From contig SFIW01000005.1 in NCBI GenBank assembly GCA_004556055.1, positions 9,099 to 73,098 of the forward strand: DNA of 64,000 bases, in the 5' to 3' direction. Shown here piece after piece: positions 1 to 8,380 of this stretch. Under the pieces are notes generated by a model that ran no database searches, was not told the origin of the DNA, and saw only the letters and a list, made by a program, of their open reading frames with translations. Each line of letters opens with the position of its first letter. Positions within the stretch are counted from its first letter, which is position 1. Source of the stretch: Planctomycetaceae bacterium. Lineage in GTDB: Bacteria; Planctomycetota; Planctomycetia; Pirellulales; Thermoguttaceae. Position numbers and translations under genes: made by a program.

Positions 1-1
1 C

Positions 2-124
2 AAGTTGCACACACGCTCCGCCGAGACGACTGAGGCCGTTGAAAAGGTCTTAAATCAAGGATGGCTCCATGACGAACGCGTAAAAGAGGAATTGGGTCGA
101 GGAGATGTTATTACGCAAGATTGA
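2..124 (+). CDS. dndC: Probable C-terminal end of DndC (partial, cut by window edge)
   Basis: The frame open from base 2 to the TGA at 122-124 encodes about 40 residues, reading KLHTRSAETTEAVEK near the edge and WLHDERVKEELG later. Its last 20 bases overlap the start of dndD. In phosphorothioation clusters dndC, the PAPS-reductase-like ATPase that activates the DNA backbone for sulfur insertion, normally sits directly upstream of dndD with such overlap. The call therefore rests mainly on position; the fragment carries no diagnostic DndC motif. Confidence 0.5.
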   Translation, partial: KLHTRSAETTEAVEKVLNQGWLHDERVKEELGRGDVITQD

Positions 125-2252
125 ACTGTATAATTTCGGCCCTTATAGGGGGAGTCATTCCTTTGATTTAGACGTCTCTGATCCAGAGAAGAAAATCGTC
201 GTAATCGGCGGTAAAAACGGAGCGGGCAAAACAACGTTGTTCACGGCGGTAGAGTTGGCCTTGTATGGTCATTACAGCCTTGGGTATAAAAACCCCGATA
301 AGAGGTATCTCAAGAAAGCGTCGACGTATGTCAACGATCTGGCGAAGATGGACGAGGAGGAACGCGCATATGTCGCGCTTGAGTTTACCGAGAGGAGCGC
401 CGCCGATTTGGATCAATATCGGATTCTCCGTTCATGGTCCTGGAAAAAGGGGGAGACGAAGGAAGCTTTCGAAGTCGTTAAGAACGGTCGACTCCTAGAG
501 AATCAAGAGTTGGCGGACTTCCAAACGTTTCTCATACGCTTGATTCCGCCGACACTTTTGAAGTTGTGTTTTTTTGACGGCGAACGGATCGCGGAATATC
601 TGTTGGACGACCAAAAACATAATGTGCGCGACGCGCTTATGGTTCTAAGCGGCAACGATACTTTCGATATTATGTATTCCAATGTGAGGAGGGTTTTGAA
701 CTCGAGTCGTTCCGAGGCGGACGAGGTCGCTCGAGAATATCTTCTGAGTAAGGAAAAACTCGAGCGCCTCGTTCGAAAGCGAGAAGAACTGCTGGAAGAA
801 GTCGCCGACCTTCAAGTTCAGCAAGACGCCAAAACCGCTGAGATTGAACGGCTGAAAAAAGACTATTCCGATCAAGGGGGAATCTCTTTAGAGGCGTGGA
901 AGGAGCTAAACGCGGAGCTTAAGGAAGAGGAAGAGCGTCGAGAGCGAATCAACTGGGAACGAAAAGGAACGGCTGCGGAAATCCTGCCGTTTGTGATTGT
1001 CAAATCGCTTTTAGAGAAAGTGCGTCTTCAAATTGCCGAAGAGCATAAGATCAAGACATGGAAGGCGGTTTCCGAATCAATCTGCACAGATCATTTCAGA
1101 GACGTCGTCGTTTCCTCGCTGACAAAGGGGGGCGCGAACGACGCTCGTCGGTTAGGTTCTATCGTGTGCGACGATATTATTAAGTTCTTGCTTCCTGCAA
1201 ATGAAATTGCGGATTTTACGCCCCTTTTCGGTCTTTCCGACGACGACGAAATGCGCGTTCAGGCCGTTTTGAATCGAGTCGCGCAATTCGACGTCAAGAA
1301 GATTCCCGGATATAAGAAACGTATCGATAAGTCGATAAAGAAATCGCAGAAGATTCGAGAGAAACTTCAGAATAGTTCCGTTGAGAATTATCAGGAACAT
1401 GCGCGGTCGGTTTCTAAATTGTCGCAAGAAGTTTACGATCTTTCCCTGCAACTTCAGAGCAAACAAATGGAGGGAACCGCAAGAGAAGGGGAGATTGCGG
1501 CGACCGAAAAGGAGCTAGAAGCCGCGCATAAAAGGTTGCAACTGGAGCTTAAGCGCCAATCTGTCGCGGCGCTCTCCGGCAAAGTTCTTCTATTGCTTGA
1601 GGATTTACGACGTAAAATTTTTGATCGATTGATTCGAGAGGTTCGAGAAGACACGCTTAAGGAATTTAAACGTTTGATGCGTAAAAAGGACTTTATCGAC
1701 GATATCCAGATCGACAAAGATTTTAAAATCCATTTGTTGCGAAAGCAAATCGTGGAAAAGAAGGAGCTGGTTAGAATATGCCGTCGCTTCGGCGTTTCTG
1801 GCGTTCGAAGGAGTATGCGCGATTACGCGTTTACTCAGTTAAGCGCGCTCCTCGGCACTCCTAATGAGAAGGACTTTCAACGAGAGTTGGCGGCCTTGGC
1901 TCCGGAGGAGATTGAGCTCATGACGGAAGTCGATAAGACGACTCTTTCGAAGGGGGAGACGCAAGTCTTCGTCATGTCTCTTTATTGGGGGATGATGCGG
2001 CAATGCAAGAGCGAACTTCCTTACGTCATCGACACGCCGTTCGCGCGTATCGACACGGAACATCGAGCCAATATCGTGGAGCATTTTTTCAAGCGTCTTC
2101 CCGGTCAACTTTTTATTCTTTCCACGAATGAAGAAATCACTTCGAGGTATATGTCGGCGCTGCGCGACCGTACTTCCAATCAGTTTTTACTGGAGTATGG
2201 GGAGGATAAAAGCGTACGTGTCATGAATAATCGGTATTTTGAGGTGGAGTGA
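105..2252 (+). CDS. dndD: DNA phosphorothioation protein DndD (SMC/Rad50-like ATPase)
   Basis: The 715-residue protein has the layout of DndD. The N-terminus MLLRKIELYNFGPYRG leads into a Walker A loop GGKNGAGKTT at residues 35-44. A long charged coiled-coil region follows, and a C-terminal ABC-type half has a signature-like LSKGETQ and a Walker B/D-loop VIDTPFARID. DndD is an ATPase of the Dnd complex that places sulfur in the DNA backbone, and is thought to open or nick DNA for the modification. The start overlaps the upstream dndC frame, and the stop shares a base with the dndE ATG, so the genes are translationally coupled. Confidence 0.9.
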   Translation: MLLRKIELYNFGPYRGSHSFDLDVSDPEKKIVVIGGKNGAGKTTLFTAVELALYGHYSLGYKNPDKRYLKKASTYVNDLAKMDEEERAYVALEFTERSAADLDQYRILRSWSWKKGETKEAFEVVKNGRLLENQELADFQTFLIRLIPPTLLKLCFFDGERIAEYLLDDQKHNVRDALMVLSGNDTFDIMYSNVRRVLNSSRSEADEVAREYLLSKEKLERLVRKREELLEEVADLQVQQDAKTAEIERLKKDYSDQGGISLEAWKELNAELKEEEERRERINWERKGTAAEILPFVIVKSLLEKVRLQIAEEHKIKTWKAVSESICTDHFRDVVVSSLTKGGANDARRLGSIVCDDIIKFLLPANEIADFTPLFGLSDDDEMRVQAVLNRVAQFDVKKIPGYKKRIDKSIKKSQKIREKLQNSSVENYQEHARSVSKLSQEVYDLSLQLQSKQMEGTAREGEIAATEKELEAAHKRLQLELKRQSVAALSGKVLLLLEDLRRKIFDRLIREVREDTLKEFKRLMRKKDFIDDIQIDKDFKIHLLRKQIVEKKELVRICRRFGVSGVRRSMRDYAFTQLSALLGTPNEKDFQRELAALAPEEIELMTEVDKTTLSKGETQVFVMSLYWGMMRQCKSELPYVIDTPFARIDTEHRANIVEHFFKRLPGQLFILSTNEEITSRYMSALRDRTSNQFLLEYGEDKSVRVMNNRYFEVE

Positions 2253-2629
2253 TGGCGTTTAAACTCAAGACGTCGAAGAAGACGGAGGAAATTTTGACTC
2301 AAATAGAGAGTCGTGTCAACATTCCCTATGCGACTCTTGTGAAACTGTCGTTGGCGCTTTCCTTACGCGAGGGGCCTTTGGGGGAGGACGATTTTAAGAC
2401 GAACAACTTGGGACGCGAGTTAAACCGTCAGACGATCACGGGGGACGCCGATCCTTTGTACAAATGTTTGTTTGAGATATGCGCCAATCGTCATATGTCG
2501 GATGAGGAATACTTTCCGGGCGCCGTCAAAGCGCACCTGGATCGCGGATCTATTCTTCTTCAAAACGAGTTGAGGTATAGCGGTAGCGATTTTCTTGAAC
2601 ATCTTTCGGAGTTGGACAAGGGGCTCTAA
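2252..2629 (+). CDS. dndE: DNA phosphorothioation protein DndE
   Basis: This 125-residue protein matches the small DndE family, which binds DNA in the Dnd complex. The segment NIPYATLVKLSLALSLREGP corresponds to the helical segment expected near the N-terminus of this family. The ATG at 2252 overlaps the dndD stop (TGATG), with GAGGTGGAG upstream, so I prefer it to the GTG one codon earlier. The gene is the last of the cluster and is followed by a strong bidirectional hairpin. No dndFGH restriction genes follow, so any restriction partner must be upstream of the window, elsewhere, or absent. Confidence 0.85.
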   Translation: MAFKLKTSKKTEEILTQIESRVNIPYATLVKLSLALSLREGPLGEDDFKTNNLGRELNRQTITGDADPLYKCLFEICANRHMSDEEYFPGAVKAHLDRGSILLQNELRYSGSDFLEHLSELDKGL

Positions 2630-2663
2630 TAGTCGTAGCCGAGATGATAAGATAAAAAAAGAA

Positions 2664-2695
2664 CCTCCCTAAGTCGCGCGATTTAGGGAGGCCTT
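2664..2695. terminator. Bidirectional terminator between dndE and the partner-switch operon
   Basis: A perfect 9-bp stem CCTCCCTAA (2664-2672) / TTAGGGAGG (2683-2691) has A-rich sequence on its left and CCTTTTC on its right. It sits between two convergent transcription units and should serve both. Confidence 0.8.
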
Positions 2696-2721
2696 TTCGT
2701 GGGATCGCGAAGAATAGACGC

Positions 2722-3147
2722 CTATTGAGGCGATTTCTCCATATAGATAACGTTTCCCTTCTCGTTATGCCAGACGCGGGTCATGAAGTTTTTGATGAGG
2801 AAAAGTCCTCTTCCGTGCGGACGTTCGATATTTTCGTCGAGCGTCGGATCGTTGACGGCGTCTTGGGTAAACCCGCCGCCGTCGTCTTGTATCGAAATTA
2901 ACGCGCGGTTCTGCGTGATTTCGGCGGTCGCCTGGATTTTCTTCGTCGGATCGCGCTGATTTCCATGTTCAATAGCGTTCGCGACGGCTTCGTCTAGCGC
3001 AAGGCGTACGGCAAAGACGTCTTGAGGATTCCAATCCCTTTTCTCCAGCGCCGCTGTCACCTCGTCCAAATATGGGCCGATGGCGCGCGAATCGCTGGAA
3101 AATGTCTTGGTGTAACGCCAATATCCCATTTTATCGTATGCCGACAT
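2722..3147 (-). CDS. Anti-sigma regulatory factor, RsbW/SpoIIAB-like HATPase kinase
   Basis: The 141-residue protein is a single GHKL-type ATPase domain. The N box is DEAVANAIEHGN, the G1 box QDDGGGF and the G2 box HGRGLFLIKNFM. Such kinases bind a sigma factor or other target and are released when they instead bind, and phosphorylate, a STAS-domain antagonist. That partner is encoded just upstream, 25 bp away on the same strand. GGAGGG precedes the ATG. No PP2C phosphatase and no sigma gene lie beside it, so target and signal input are unknown. It is the last gene of a three-gene operon. Confidence 0.85.
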   Translation of the reverse strand: MSAYDKMGYWRYTKTFSSDSRAIGPYLDEVTAALEKRDWNPQDVFAVRLALDEAVANAIEHGNQRDPTKKIQATAEITQNRALISIQDDGGGFTQDAVNDPTLDENIERPHGRGLFLIKNFMTRVWHNEKGNVIYMEKSPQ

Positions 3148-3172
3148 GGCGCGCCCTCCATGAGCCTAGGTT

Positions 3173-3538
3173 TTAGATTTGGGAATTGATCGCTTCTACT
3201 TCCGTCGGGCGAATCTTAAAGATCGTGTCGAGTCGCGTAATCTTGAAAACTTCCATGATATTCGGATTAATCGAGCAAAGGAAAAGCGCGATCTTCGCAA
3301 CCTTCGTCTTCGTGTTCAATGTGATGAGAACGCGAAGCGCCGAACTTGACATGAATTGAACGTTTTGAAAATTCACGATCAGCCTGTCGGTTCTTGGCGG
3401 AAGGGCTTCAAGGACGTTCGTAAGTTCGTCCCCCCACGCTTGGATCGCCAACTCCTCGTTGAGCTTCGTGTCGAGACAATCTACAACGGCGGCCCTGCCT
3501 TCGTATCGGGTCATCGTGCGTGCTTTGGGATTGCTCAT
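3173..3538 (-). CDS. STAS-domain anti-sigma factor antagonist (RsbV/SpoIIAA-like)
   Basis: The 121-residue protein has a STAS fold pattern with LIVNFQNVQFMSSSALRVLI. The serine-rich turn is where RsbV/SpoIIAA are phosphorylated; the usual DSSGL reads SSSAL here, so the phosphorylatable serine is kept but the preceding Asp and following Gly are changed. When unphosphorylated it should sequester the kinase encoded next door and free its target. A good ribosome site (GGAGAG) precedes the ATG at 3538. It lies 46 bp after the response regulator gene and is probably co-transcribed with it. Confidence 0.85.
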   Translation of the reverse strand: MSNPKARTMTRYEGRAAVVDCLDTKLNEELAIQAWGDELTNVLEALPPRTDRLIVNFQNVQFMSSSALRVLITLNTKTKVAKIALFLCSINPNIMEVFKITRLDTIFKIRPTEVEAINSQI

Positions 3539-3584
3539 GTTATCTCTCCTGAAAAAAGACGTCGCGCTCGTCGCGCAATGACTG

Positions 3585-4235
3585 TTAGGGAATGAAGTTA
3601 TTTCTAACCGCCCAGACCGCCGCCTGCGCGCGATCCCGGACGTCGAGCTTACGTAATATATTTTGCATGTGATCCTTGACCGTGTCTTCGCTAACCTTTA
3701 GCGCCAAACCTATCTCTCTATTGCTCAGCCCTAAAACGACGTGCCGCAATACCTGCGCCTCGCGCGCCGAAAGGGGATTCGTCGGATCCTCGCGCCTCTT
3801 TCGCATCAGCGTCGAAACCTGCCGAAGCTCTCCCGAGAAATCCCGCTTCATATGCTCCGGCGCGTCCAACTGCTCGACGAGACCGTAAAGAATTTCCGTG
3901 AGTTCCGCGCGCGTCGCCGTCTTCAAAACATATGAGTCCGCCCCGACCGCCAACGCGCGCGCCAAATAGTCGCGACGCCCCGCGCTCTCGAAAAAGAGAA
4001 TCTTCCCCCGAAAGCGTTTCGCGCGCAGCCTCTGCGCCGCGTCAAACCCCGATCCGTCCGGAAAATCTAACGCGAGAATCAGTACGTCGGGCCCCGCGCT
4101 CATTGTCTTGTTTACCGTCTGTTCGCACGTCTGCGCGAAATCGACTATCTGGATATTCGTCCCGCTGAAAAAGGAGAAGAGCCCCGCGCGCGCAACCGGT
4201 TGCGAATCCGCGACCAGCAGACTAATTTGACGCAT
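3585..4235 (-). CDS. NarL/FixJ-type regulator with degenerate receiver domain and LuxR HTH
   Basis: Residues 1 to about 120 form a receiver-like domain, and about 150-216 a LuxR-type helix-turn-helix (LSAREAQVLRHVVLGLSNREIG, then VSEDTVKDHMQNILRKLDV). Aligned on PDVLILALDFPDGSG, the residue at the phosphorylation-site Asp position is Ala55, with Asp57 two residues later. The acidic pair near the N-terminus is reduced to D10-S11. The switch Ser and the conserved Lys (VLKTA) remain. It probably does not work by standard phosphotransfer. It is the first gene of the operon with the STAS and kinase genes, and GGGGGAG precedes the ATG. Confidence 0.85.
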   Translation of the reverse strand: MRQISLLVADSQPVARAGLFSFFSGTNIQIVDFAQTCEQTVNKTMSAGPDVLILALDFPDGSGFDAAQRLRAKRFRGKILFFESAGRRDYLARALAVGADSYVLKTATRAELTEILYGLVEQLDAPEHMKRDFSGELRQVSTLMRKRREDPTNPLSAREAQVLRHVVLGLSNREIGLALKVSEDTVKDHMQNILRKLDVRDRAQAAVWAVRNNFIP

Positions 4236-4252
4236 TTCGAACTCCCCCTATG

Positions 4253-4290
4253 AAAAAAGACGCCAGCTCTTCGAACCAACGTCTTTATTT
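4253..4290 (-). terminator. Minus-strand terminator after the VIT-vWA gene
   Basis: AAAGACG (4256-4262) pairs with CGTCTTT (4280-4286). On the minus strand the hairpin is followed by a run of T. It separates the VIT-vWA gene from the downstream response-regulator operon. Confidence 0.6.
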
Positions 4291-4360
4291 TAAAGTTGCG
4301 TTTCTCTTGAGTCAAGGAAAAAACGTGGACGCGCCTCAAAAAGAAGTGTTACTCTCCCGA

Positions 4361-6814
4361 TTATTCCGCGTCGCTCGCCACGACGTTGTATAACTGACCG
4401 TTGAAGTTCAGCTCGATCGGTTCGTCGAAGACAAGGTACTGAGAAAGCGCCTGCCCATTCTCCGCAACAAGCGCGAAATACTCGTCGCTAAATTGCTTGA
4501 TTACAATCGGCTTCTGTTCCTTCTCCTGAGTTTCTGTAATCGACGAATCTACCCACACGCCGTTCTTAAAGAAGAAGGTCTTCCCCGCGACGTTGCGGAT
4601 CTTTTCGCGATTCTGCGTCGCGCCGTTCCCTTCGGATTCAGGCTTGAGATCCGCCATAACGCCCGGCGCAGGGGGCGCGGCCATGATCCTGGGCGCGGAG
4701 TTCAGCATGAGATTTCGGCTCCCCTTAGCTCTCATCGGCGCTTGTGAACTCATCGCCATTCCCATGCCGCTTGAACGACCGCTCGTTGACGAACCGCTCA
4801 TTCCCATGCCCGAATCGGCGCTCATCGCCGCGTCCATCGTATCGTTCAGCGTCGCCACTTCCATTGCTTGAGAGCCCGCTAAGTTGCTCATGCTCTTGAG
4901 GGATTGCTTCGCTCGACGCTGGGAAACGCCCATCATGCCGTTGACGTTCGACGCTAATTCTCGGAACGAATTTGCCGCAGTTCGCGCGTTCGCGCTTGTC
5001 GCGTTTAAGTTGACTTCGTCCAAGGCCAAGAAGGAGGTGTACGGCGTTACCAATCCGTGCTTTTTCGCGAGTGTCACCAGTTCATTGATTAACTCTTCAT
5101 TTTCTCCGTTAAGATCCAGCTCGTCGATAATCTCGCCGACGCGTCGCGTCGCCCAAAGTTTTTCAACAAAGGCATTTGCGGCGTCCGCGCTCTTTTCAAC
5201 GAACGAGCCTTCGTAACGTAGTTCTTTTTCCGCGTCCCCGATCTTACCCTTCGCGACGAGCGTGAAAGCGCCCGGCTCAGAATAACGACCCGTCGTCACC
5301 AACTGCTGCCCCGCGAAAAGATCGACTTTCCCCGACGGATAGACTTGATTTGTGAAACGCCCCTCTTTGCCGTCGCGTGTAAAGAGAATCTCTACGTCCG
5401 CTAAAACAGGGTCTTCGATCTTCGAATAGAACGCCGAAACGCGCTCTTCAATATTTTCGCCGTCCTTGACGTATTCTCCCTGGCCGCGTCCGTCGCGGAC
5501 AAAGCGGTCGAGAAGTCGAGCGTTCACGTCGTATCCTACGCCGAAAGAGAAGAAGCGCGCGTTTTTCGTGTTCGATTGACGCGCAATTTGCGCAAGCTTC
5601 ATTTCGTTCACTTCGCCGACCGTAGGCTCTCCGTCGCTGAGGAAGACGAGATACTTCGGGTTATTCGACTCATCCTCTTTGAGGAGACTAAATGCGCGCG
5701 CCAACGCGTCCCCCACGTTCGTACCGCCCCCGGCGCGGAGTGAATTCGAGAATGAAATAGCGTCCTGTTGGGTCTTTGCGTCGCATGCGACGAGCTTGTC
5801 GCTATAACTTGAAACGGACGTCTGGAAGGTTACGATATTAAATTTGTCGATATCTCGCAGTCTTGAGAGGACGAAGACGAGAGACTGACGCGCCTGCTCG
5901 ATCTTTTGACCCATCATGCTTCCTGAGACGTCGATGCAGAAGACGATCGTGCGCGGAATCGCTTCCTCAGCGCGTTCGATCTTGGGGGACGCGAGGAGGA
6001 GGAAGTATCCGTCTTCCTTTTCGTCGGGACGATAACTCAGTACTTTCGCCGAAACATCGTCGGCGTTTTGGTCGAAGAAGAGACGGAAATCGGTCGAAGG
6101 AACGGCGTTTTCTATATTGCTTTGGACGCGGACGGACGTCGGGCTTTGTCGATCGACGGCGATATCGAATGTAGGCGAATAGACGTTTTTAATTTCGACG
6201 TCGGATCGGAGGGCGATATCGAATGAAATCTTCTTTACGGGCTTCGTCGTGAATTTTGTCGCGCCGAGGGGGAAGAGCAATTCAGTAAGCCCCGCGTCGG
6301 AGCGAAGCAACTGCGCGTATCTCATTGTCACGGTGCGCGCTTCTCCCGCAGGGATCGGGAAGACGCTTGTTTTAAAGAGGCCAAAGCCGACCCATTCAAG
6401 AAGGGCGGGGTCTTTTGACTTTCTGACGATTTCTTCGTACTCCTTTCGAGCTTCGTCGGCTTCTACGAGTGTGGCGGGATACTCTTTTCCATCGACGAGG
6501 AGCGTCATGGAATCGACGGCGCCGTCGTAAGGGAGCGGAAAGACGAAAGCGGTTTCGATAGTCGTTTTCCCTTCATTTTTGAAGGTCTGGGAGACGTTTA
6601 CGGAAGCGACGGAGCCCTCGACGTTTGCGTCGATTTTAACTTCGTCGATCGAATATTGGATAGTCTTATCAGGCTCGACGACGCGCGGAGGAAAGACGCG
6701 CGGGAGTTGTCGCGGCGCCCTTGATTCGAGTAGGAAACCTTGCGCCCATAGTGTCGCGGGCAATAAGAGAGCGACGAGGGCCGCGGCGAAACGAAGAGGA
6801 AAGGTGTAACGCAT
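4361..6814 (-). CDS. Secreted VIT-domain and von Willebrand factor A protein
   Basis: The 817-residue protein starts with a signal peptide (cleavage near LWAQG, residue 25). A VIT domain follows (about 45-170, with AFVFPLPYDGAV). Next comes a vWA domain with the metal-ion-dependent adhesion site DVSGSM at about residue 295 and a TNVGDAL-type second loop. The C-terminal third contains a low-complexity Met/Gly/Ser stretch (SGMGMSGSS) and a short folded end. Proteins of this build, related to inter-alpha-trypsin inhibitor heavy chains, are common at the planctomycete cell surface. They are thought to mediate protein binding or adhesion. It is divergent from the DUF1559 gene across a region with repeated palindromes. 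Confidence 0.85.
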   Translation of the reverse strand: MRYTFPLRFAAALVALLLPATLWAQGFLLESRAPRQLPRVFPPRVVEPDKTIQYSIDEVKIDANVEGSVASVNVSQTFKNEGKTTIETAFVFPLPYDGAVDSMTLLVDGKEYPATLVEADEARKEYEEIVRKSKDPALLEWVGFGLFKTSVFPIPAGEARTVTMRYAQLLRSDAGLTELLFPLGATKFTTKPVKKISFDIALRSDVEIKNVYSPTFDIAVDRQSPTSVRVQSNIENAVPSTDFRLFFDQNADDVSAKVLSYRPDEKEDGYFLLLASPKIERAEEAIPRTIVFCIDVSGSMMGQKIEQARQSLVFVLSRLRDIDKFNIVTFQTSVSSYSDKLVACDAKTQQDAISFSNSLRAGGGTNVGDALARAFSLLKEDESNNPKYLVFLSDGEPTVGEVNEMKLAQIARQSNTKNARFFSFGVGYDVNARLLDRFVRDGRGQGEYVKDGENIEERVSAFYSKIEDPVLADVEILFTRDGKEGRFTNQVYPSGKVDLFAGQQLVTTGRYSEPGAFTLVAKGKIGDAEKELRYEGSFVEKSADAANAFVEKLWATRRVGEIIDELDLNGENEELINELVTLAKKHGLVTPYTSFLALDEVNLNATSANARTAANSFRELASNVNGMMGVSQRRAKQSLKSMSNLAGSQAMEVATLNDTMDAAMSADSGMGMSGSSTSGRSSGMGMAMSSQAPMRAKGSRNLMLNSAPRIMAAPPAPGVMADLKPESEGNGATQNREKIRNVAGKTFFFKNGVWVDSSITETQEKEQKPIVIKQFSDEYFALVAENGQALSQYLVFDEPIELNFNGQLYNVVASDAE

Positions 6815-6904
6815 GAGCCAAACTCCTTGTTTGTTTGTGAAAGCAGAAGGAAGTGAGAAAGTTAGGAGTTTCTAAAAAAGTTAGAAATTACTAACAAAAC
6901 TCTC

Positions 6905-6932
6905 TTGACGTTTGAAAGTTGTCCAATAAGAT
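6905..6932 (+). promoter_or_regulatory. Candidate sigma-70-type promoter
   Basis: TTGACG (6905-6910), a 16-bp spacer and TAAGAT (6927-6932). It points toward the DUF1559 gene and lies just beyond two TTAG-N6-CTAA sites. A second perfect -35 (TTGACA, 7076-7081) lies further on, with only a weak -10. Confidence 0.35.
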
Positions 6933-7003
6933 GGAGGGCGTTGGGGATAAGTTCCTCAGCGGCGAAAAAAATGATAAGTTTTTCGTTTCCTTTCTTGCGC
7001 TCT

Positions 7004-7037
7004 GCGCTGACCGAGCTAGTCTCCAGCTCGGTCGCGC
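7004..7037. other. Strong stem-loop in the untranslated region before the DUF1559 gene
   Basis: GACCGAGCT (7009-7017) and AGCTCGGTC (7025-7033) form a perfect 9-bp stem with a 7-base loop. GCGC arms (7004-7007 and 7034-7037) extend it past one bulged T. It is followed by ATAATTTTAT rather than a clean T run. It could be an attenuator, a small-RNA element or a terminator. Confidence 0.5.
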
Positions 7038-7203
7038 ATAATTTTATGAATAATTTGTGAGCCGCAGGAAGCGCCTTGACACTCCTCTGTGATAAAGATA
7101 ACGCGATATTCGTCTAGTCGCGTTTTTTTTTGAAACAAAAGTTAGATTAATCTAATAGCGCGTATTGAAAGTTGGCTCTGACCTTAGTAAAGGACGGTAT
7201 GTA

Positions 7204-8292
7204 ATGAAGTCGCCATTCTGCTTATCTCGTGGTTTTACTCTAGTTGAACTCCTGGTGGTGATCGCCATTATCGGTATTTTGATCGGTTTGTTGCTCCCCG
7301 CCGTGCAGGCCGCGCGCGAAGCCGCCAGAAGGATGCAGTGTACGAACAACTTGAAACAATACGGTCTGGCTTTCCATAATTACCTGGGAACGAATAATGA
7401 TTGCTTCCCGCCGATGGCGAATGAAACCGCGCGTTCGGCAAGCGCGTTTTCGATTCAGGCGCGACTCTTTCCTTACATGGAAGCGGATGCAATCTCCAAG
7501 CTGATCGACTATAGCCAGCCTGTTTATCAGACGGCGGGAATGGGCAACAACGTGATTCTCTATCATTTGACGGACGCGCTTAATTGCAACGTTCCCTTCC
7601 TCTCTTGTCCGAGTGATCCCCACGCAGGCGAGAAAATGCAGATCAATCTGAAGATTCAAACGGACGCGTCGGGTTCCGGAAATCAGACTGCGGAGACGTA
7701 TCCTTCGAGCTATTGCGTCTGCACCGGATCGGGGCTGGCTCGTATCGGCACGACCCTTGTCGGGGGAGAAGCGACTCTCGAAACGGACGGCGCGTTCTAT
7801 TACGGTTGCAAGACGCGCTTGGCGTCGATCACGGACGGGACGTCCAATACGATGATTATGGCGGAATCAACGATCGGGGCGGGCGCGAACGCGACGATTA
7901 CCGGCGGATTTGACGAGGTATGCGAAGACGGGGGGCGAATTCGCGAAGTCTATATTCAGAATATTGGGAAGACCGCGTTTGACGTGAGCTATGAAGAGTT
8001 GTTCACGATGCAGCACGCTTTGTCGAGCTGCACGTGGAGTCTCGACCGTTGCGGAACTTGGCTTTCCGGCGTTCCTGCCTATACGACCTTCGGCGCCTTT
8101 CTTCCTCCTAACTCTCACCTTGCGTCCTGCTCGTGGATGAACTACGGATACTATGCGAGCCGTAGCTATCATTCGTCTGGAGTCAACGTTTTAAAGGCGG
8201 ACGGAAGCGTCTCCTTTGTGAGCGACACGGTCGCGCTTGACGTCTGGCGCGGTATGTCGACGATCTCTCGCGGCGAAACGGTCTCCAACTGA
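7204..8292 (+). CDS. DUF1559 prepilin-like protein with type IV pilin N-terminus
   Basis: The 362-residue protein opens with a short basic leader and the prepilin-peptidase motif G-FTLVELLVVIAIIGIL. The stretch LLLPAVQAAREAARR then marks the DUF1559 family, which is hugely expanded in planctomycetes. The C-terminal part holds the usual HSSGVNVLKADGSV motif. Such proteins are pseudopilin-like and exported; their role is not established. I chose the ATG at 7204 because AGGA lies 9 bases upstream; the TTG at 7165 would put 13 residues before the leader. It may be transcribed with the chelatase-like gene 88 bp downstream. Confidence 0.9.
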   Translation: MKSPFCLSRGFTLVELLVVIAIIGILIGLLLPAVQAAREAARRMQCTNNLKQYGLAFHNYLGTNNDCFPPMANETARSASAFSIQARLFPYMEADAISKLIDYSQPVYQTAGMGNNVILYHLTDALNCNVPFLSCPSDPHAGEKMQINLKIQTDASGSGNQTAETYPSSYCVCTGSGLARIGTTLVGGEATLETDGAFYYGCKTRLASITDGTSNTMIMAESTIGAGANATITGGFDEVCEDGGRIREVYIQNIGKTAFDVSYEELFTMQHALSSCTWSLDRCGTWLSGVPAYTTFGAFLPPNSHLASCSWMNYGYYASRSYHSSGVNVLKADGSVSFVSDTVALDVWRGMSTISRGETVSN

Positions 8293-8380
8293 CGTTCTTT
8301 CAGCGCATTCTTTATGACTCATTGAAATCAGAATTTAATAAACAATCCAAGATAAATCGTTGTCATCGAAAGGAAAAGAC

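Larger units (their letters stand above)
6862..7155. promoter_or_regulatory. Three TTAG-N6-CTAA palindromic sites in a divergent intergenic region
   Basis: Copies lie at 6862-6875, 6881-6894 and 7142-7155. The third, TTAGATTAATCTAA, is a perfect 14-bp palindrome. The first two start 19 bp apart, next to the VIT-vWA start; the third sits just before the DUF1559 ribosome site. The arrangement looks like an operator shared by the divergent genes. No regulator can be named. Confidence 0.5.

Noticed and set aside
6020..6036. GACGATAA inside the VIT-vWA gene
   Set aside because: Wrong strand for a downstream gene and no TAAA at the required distance.
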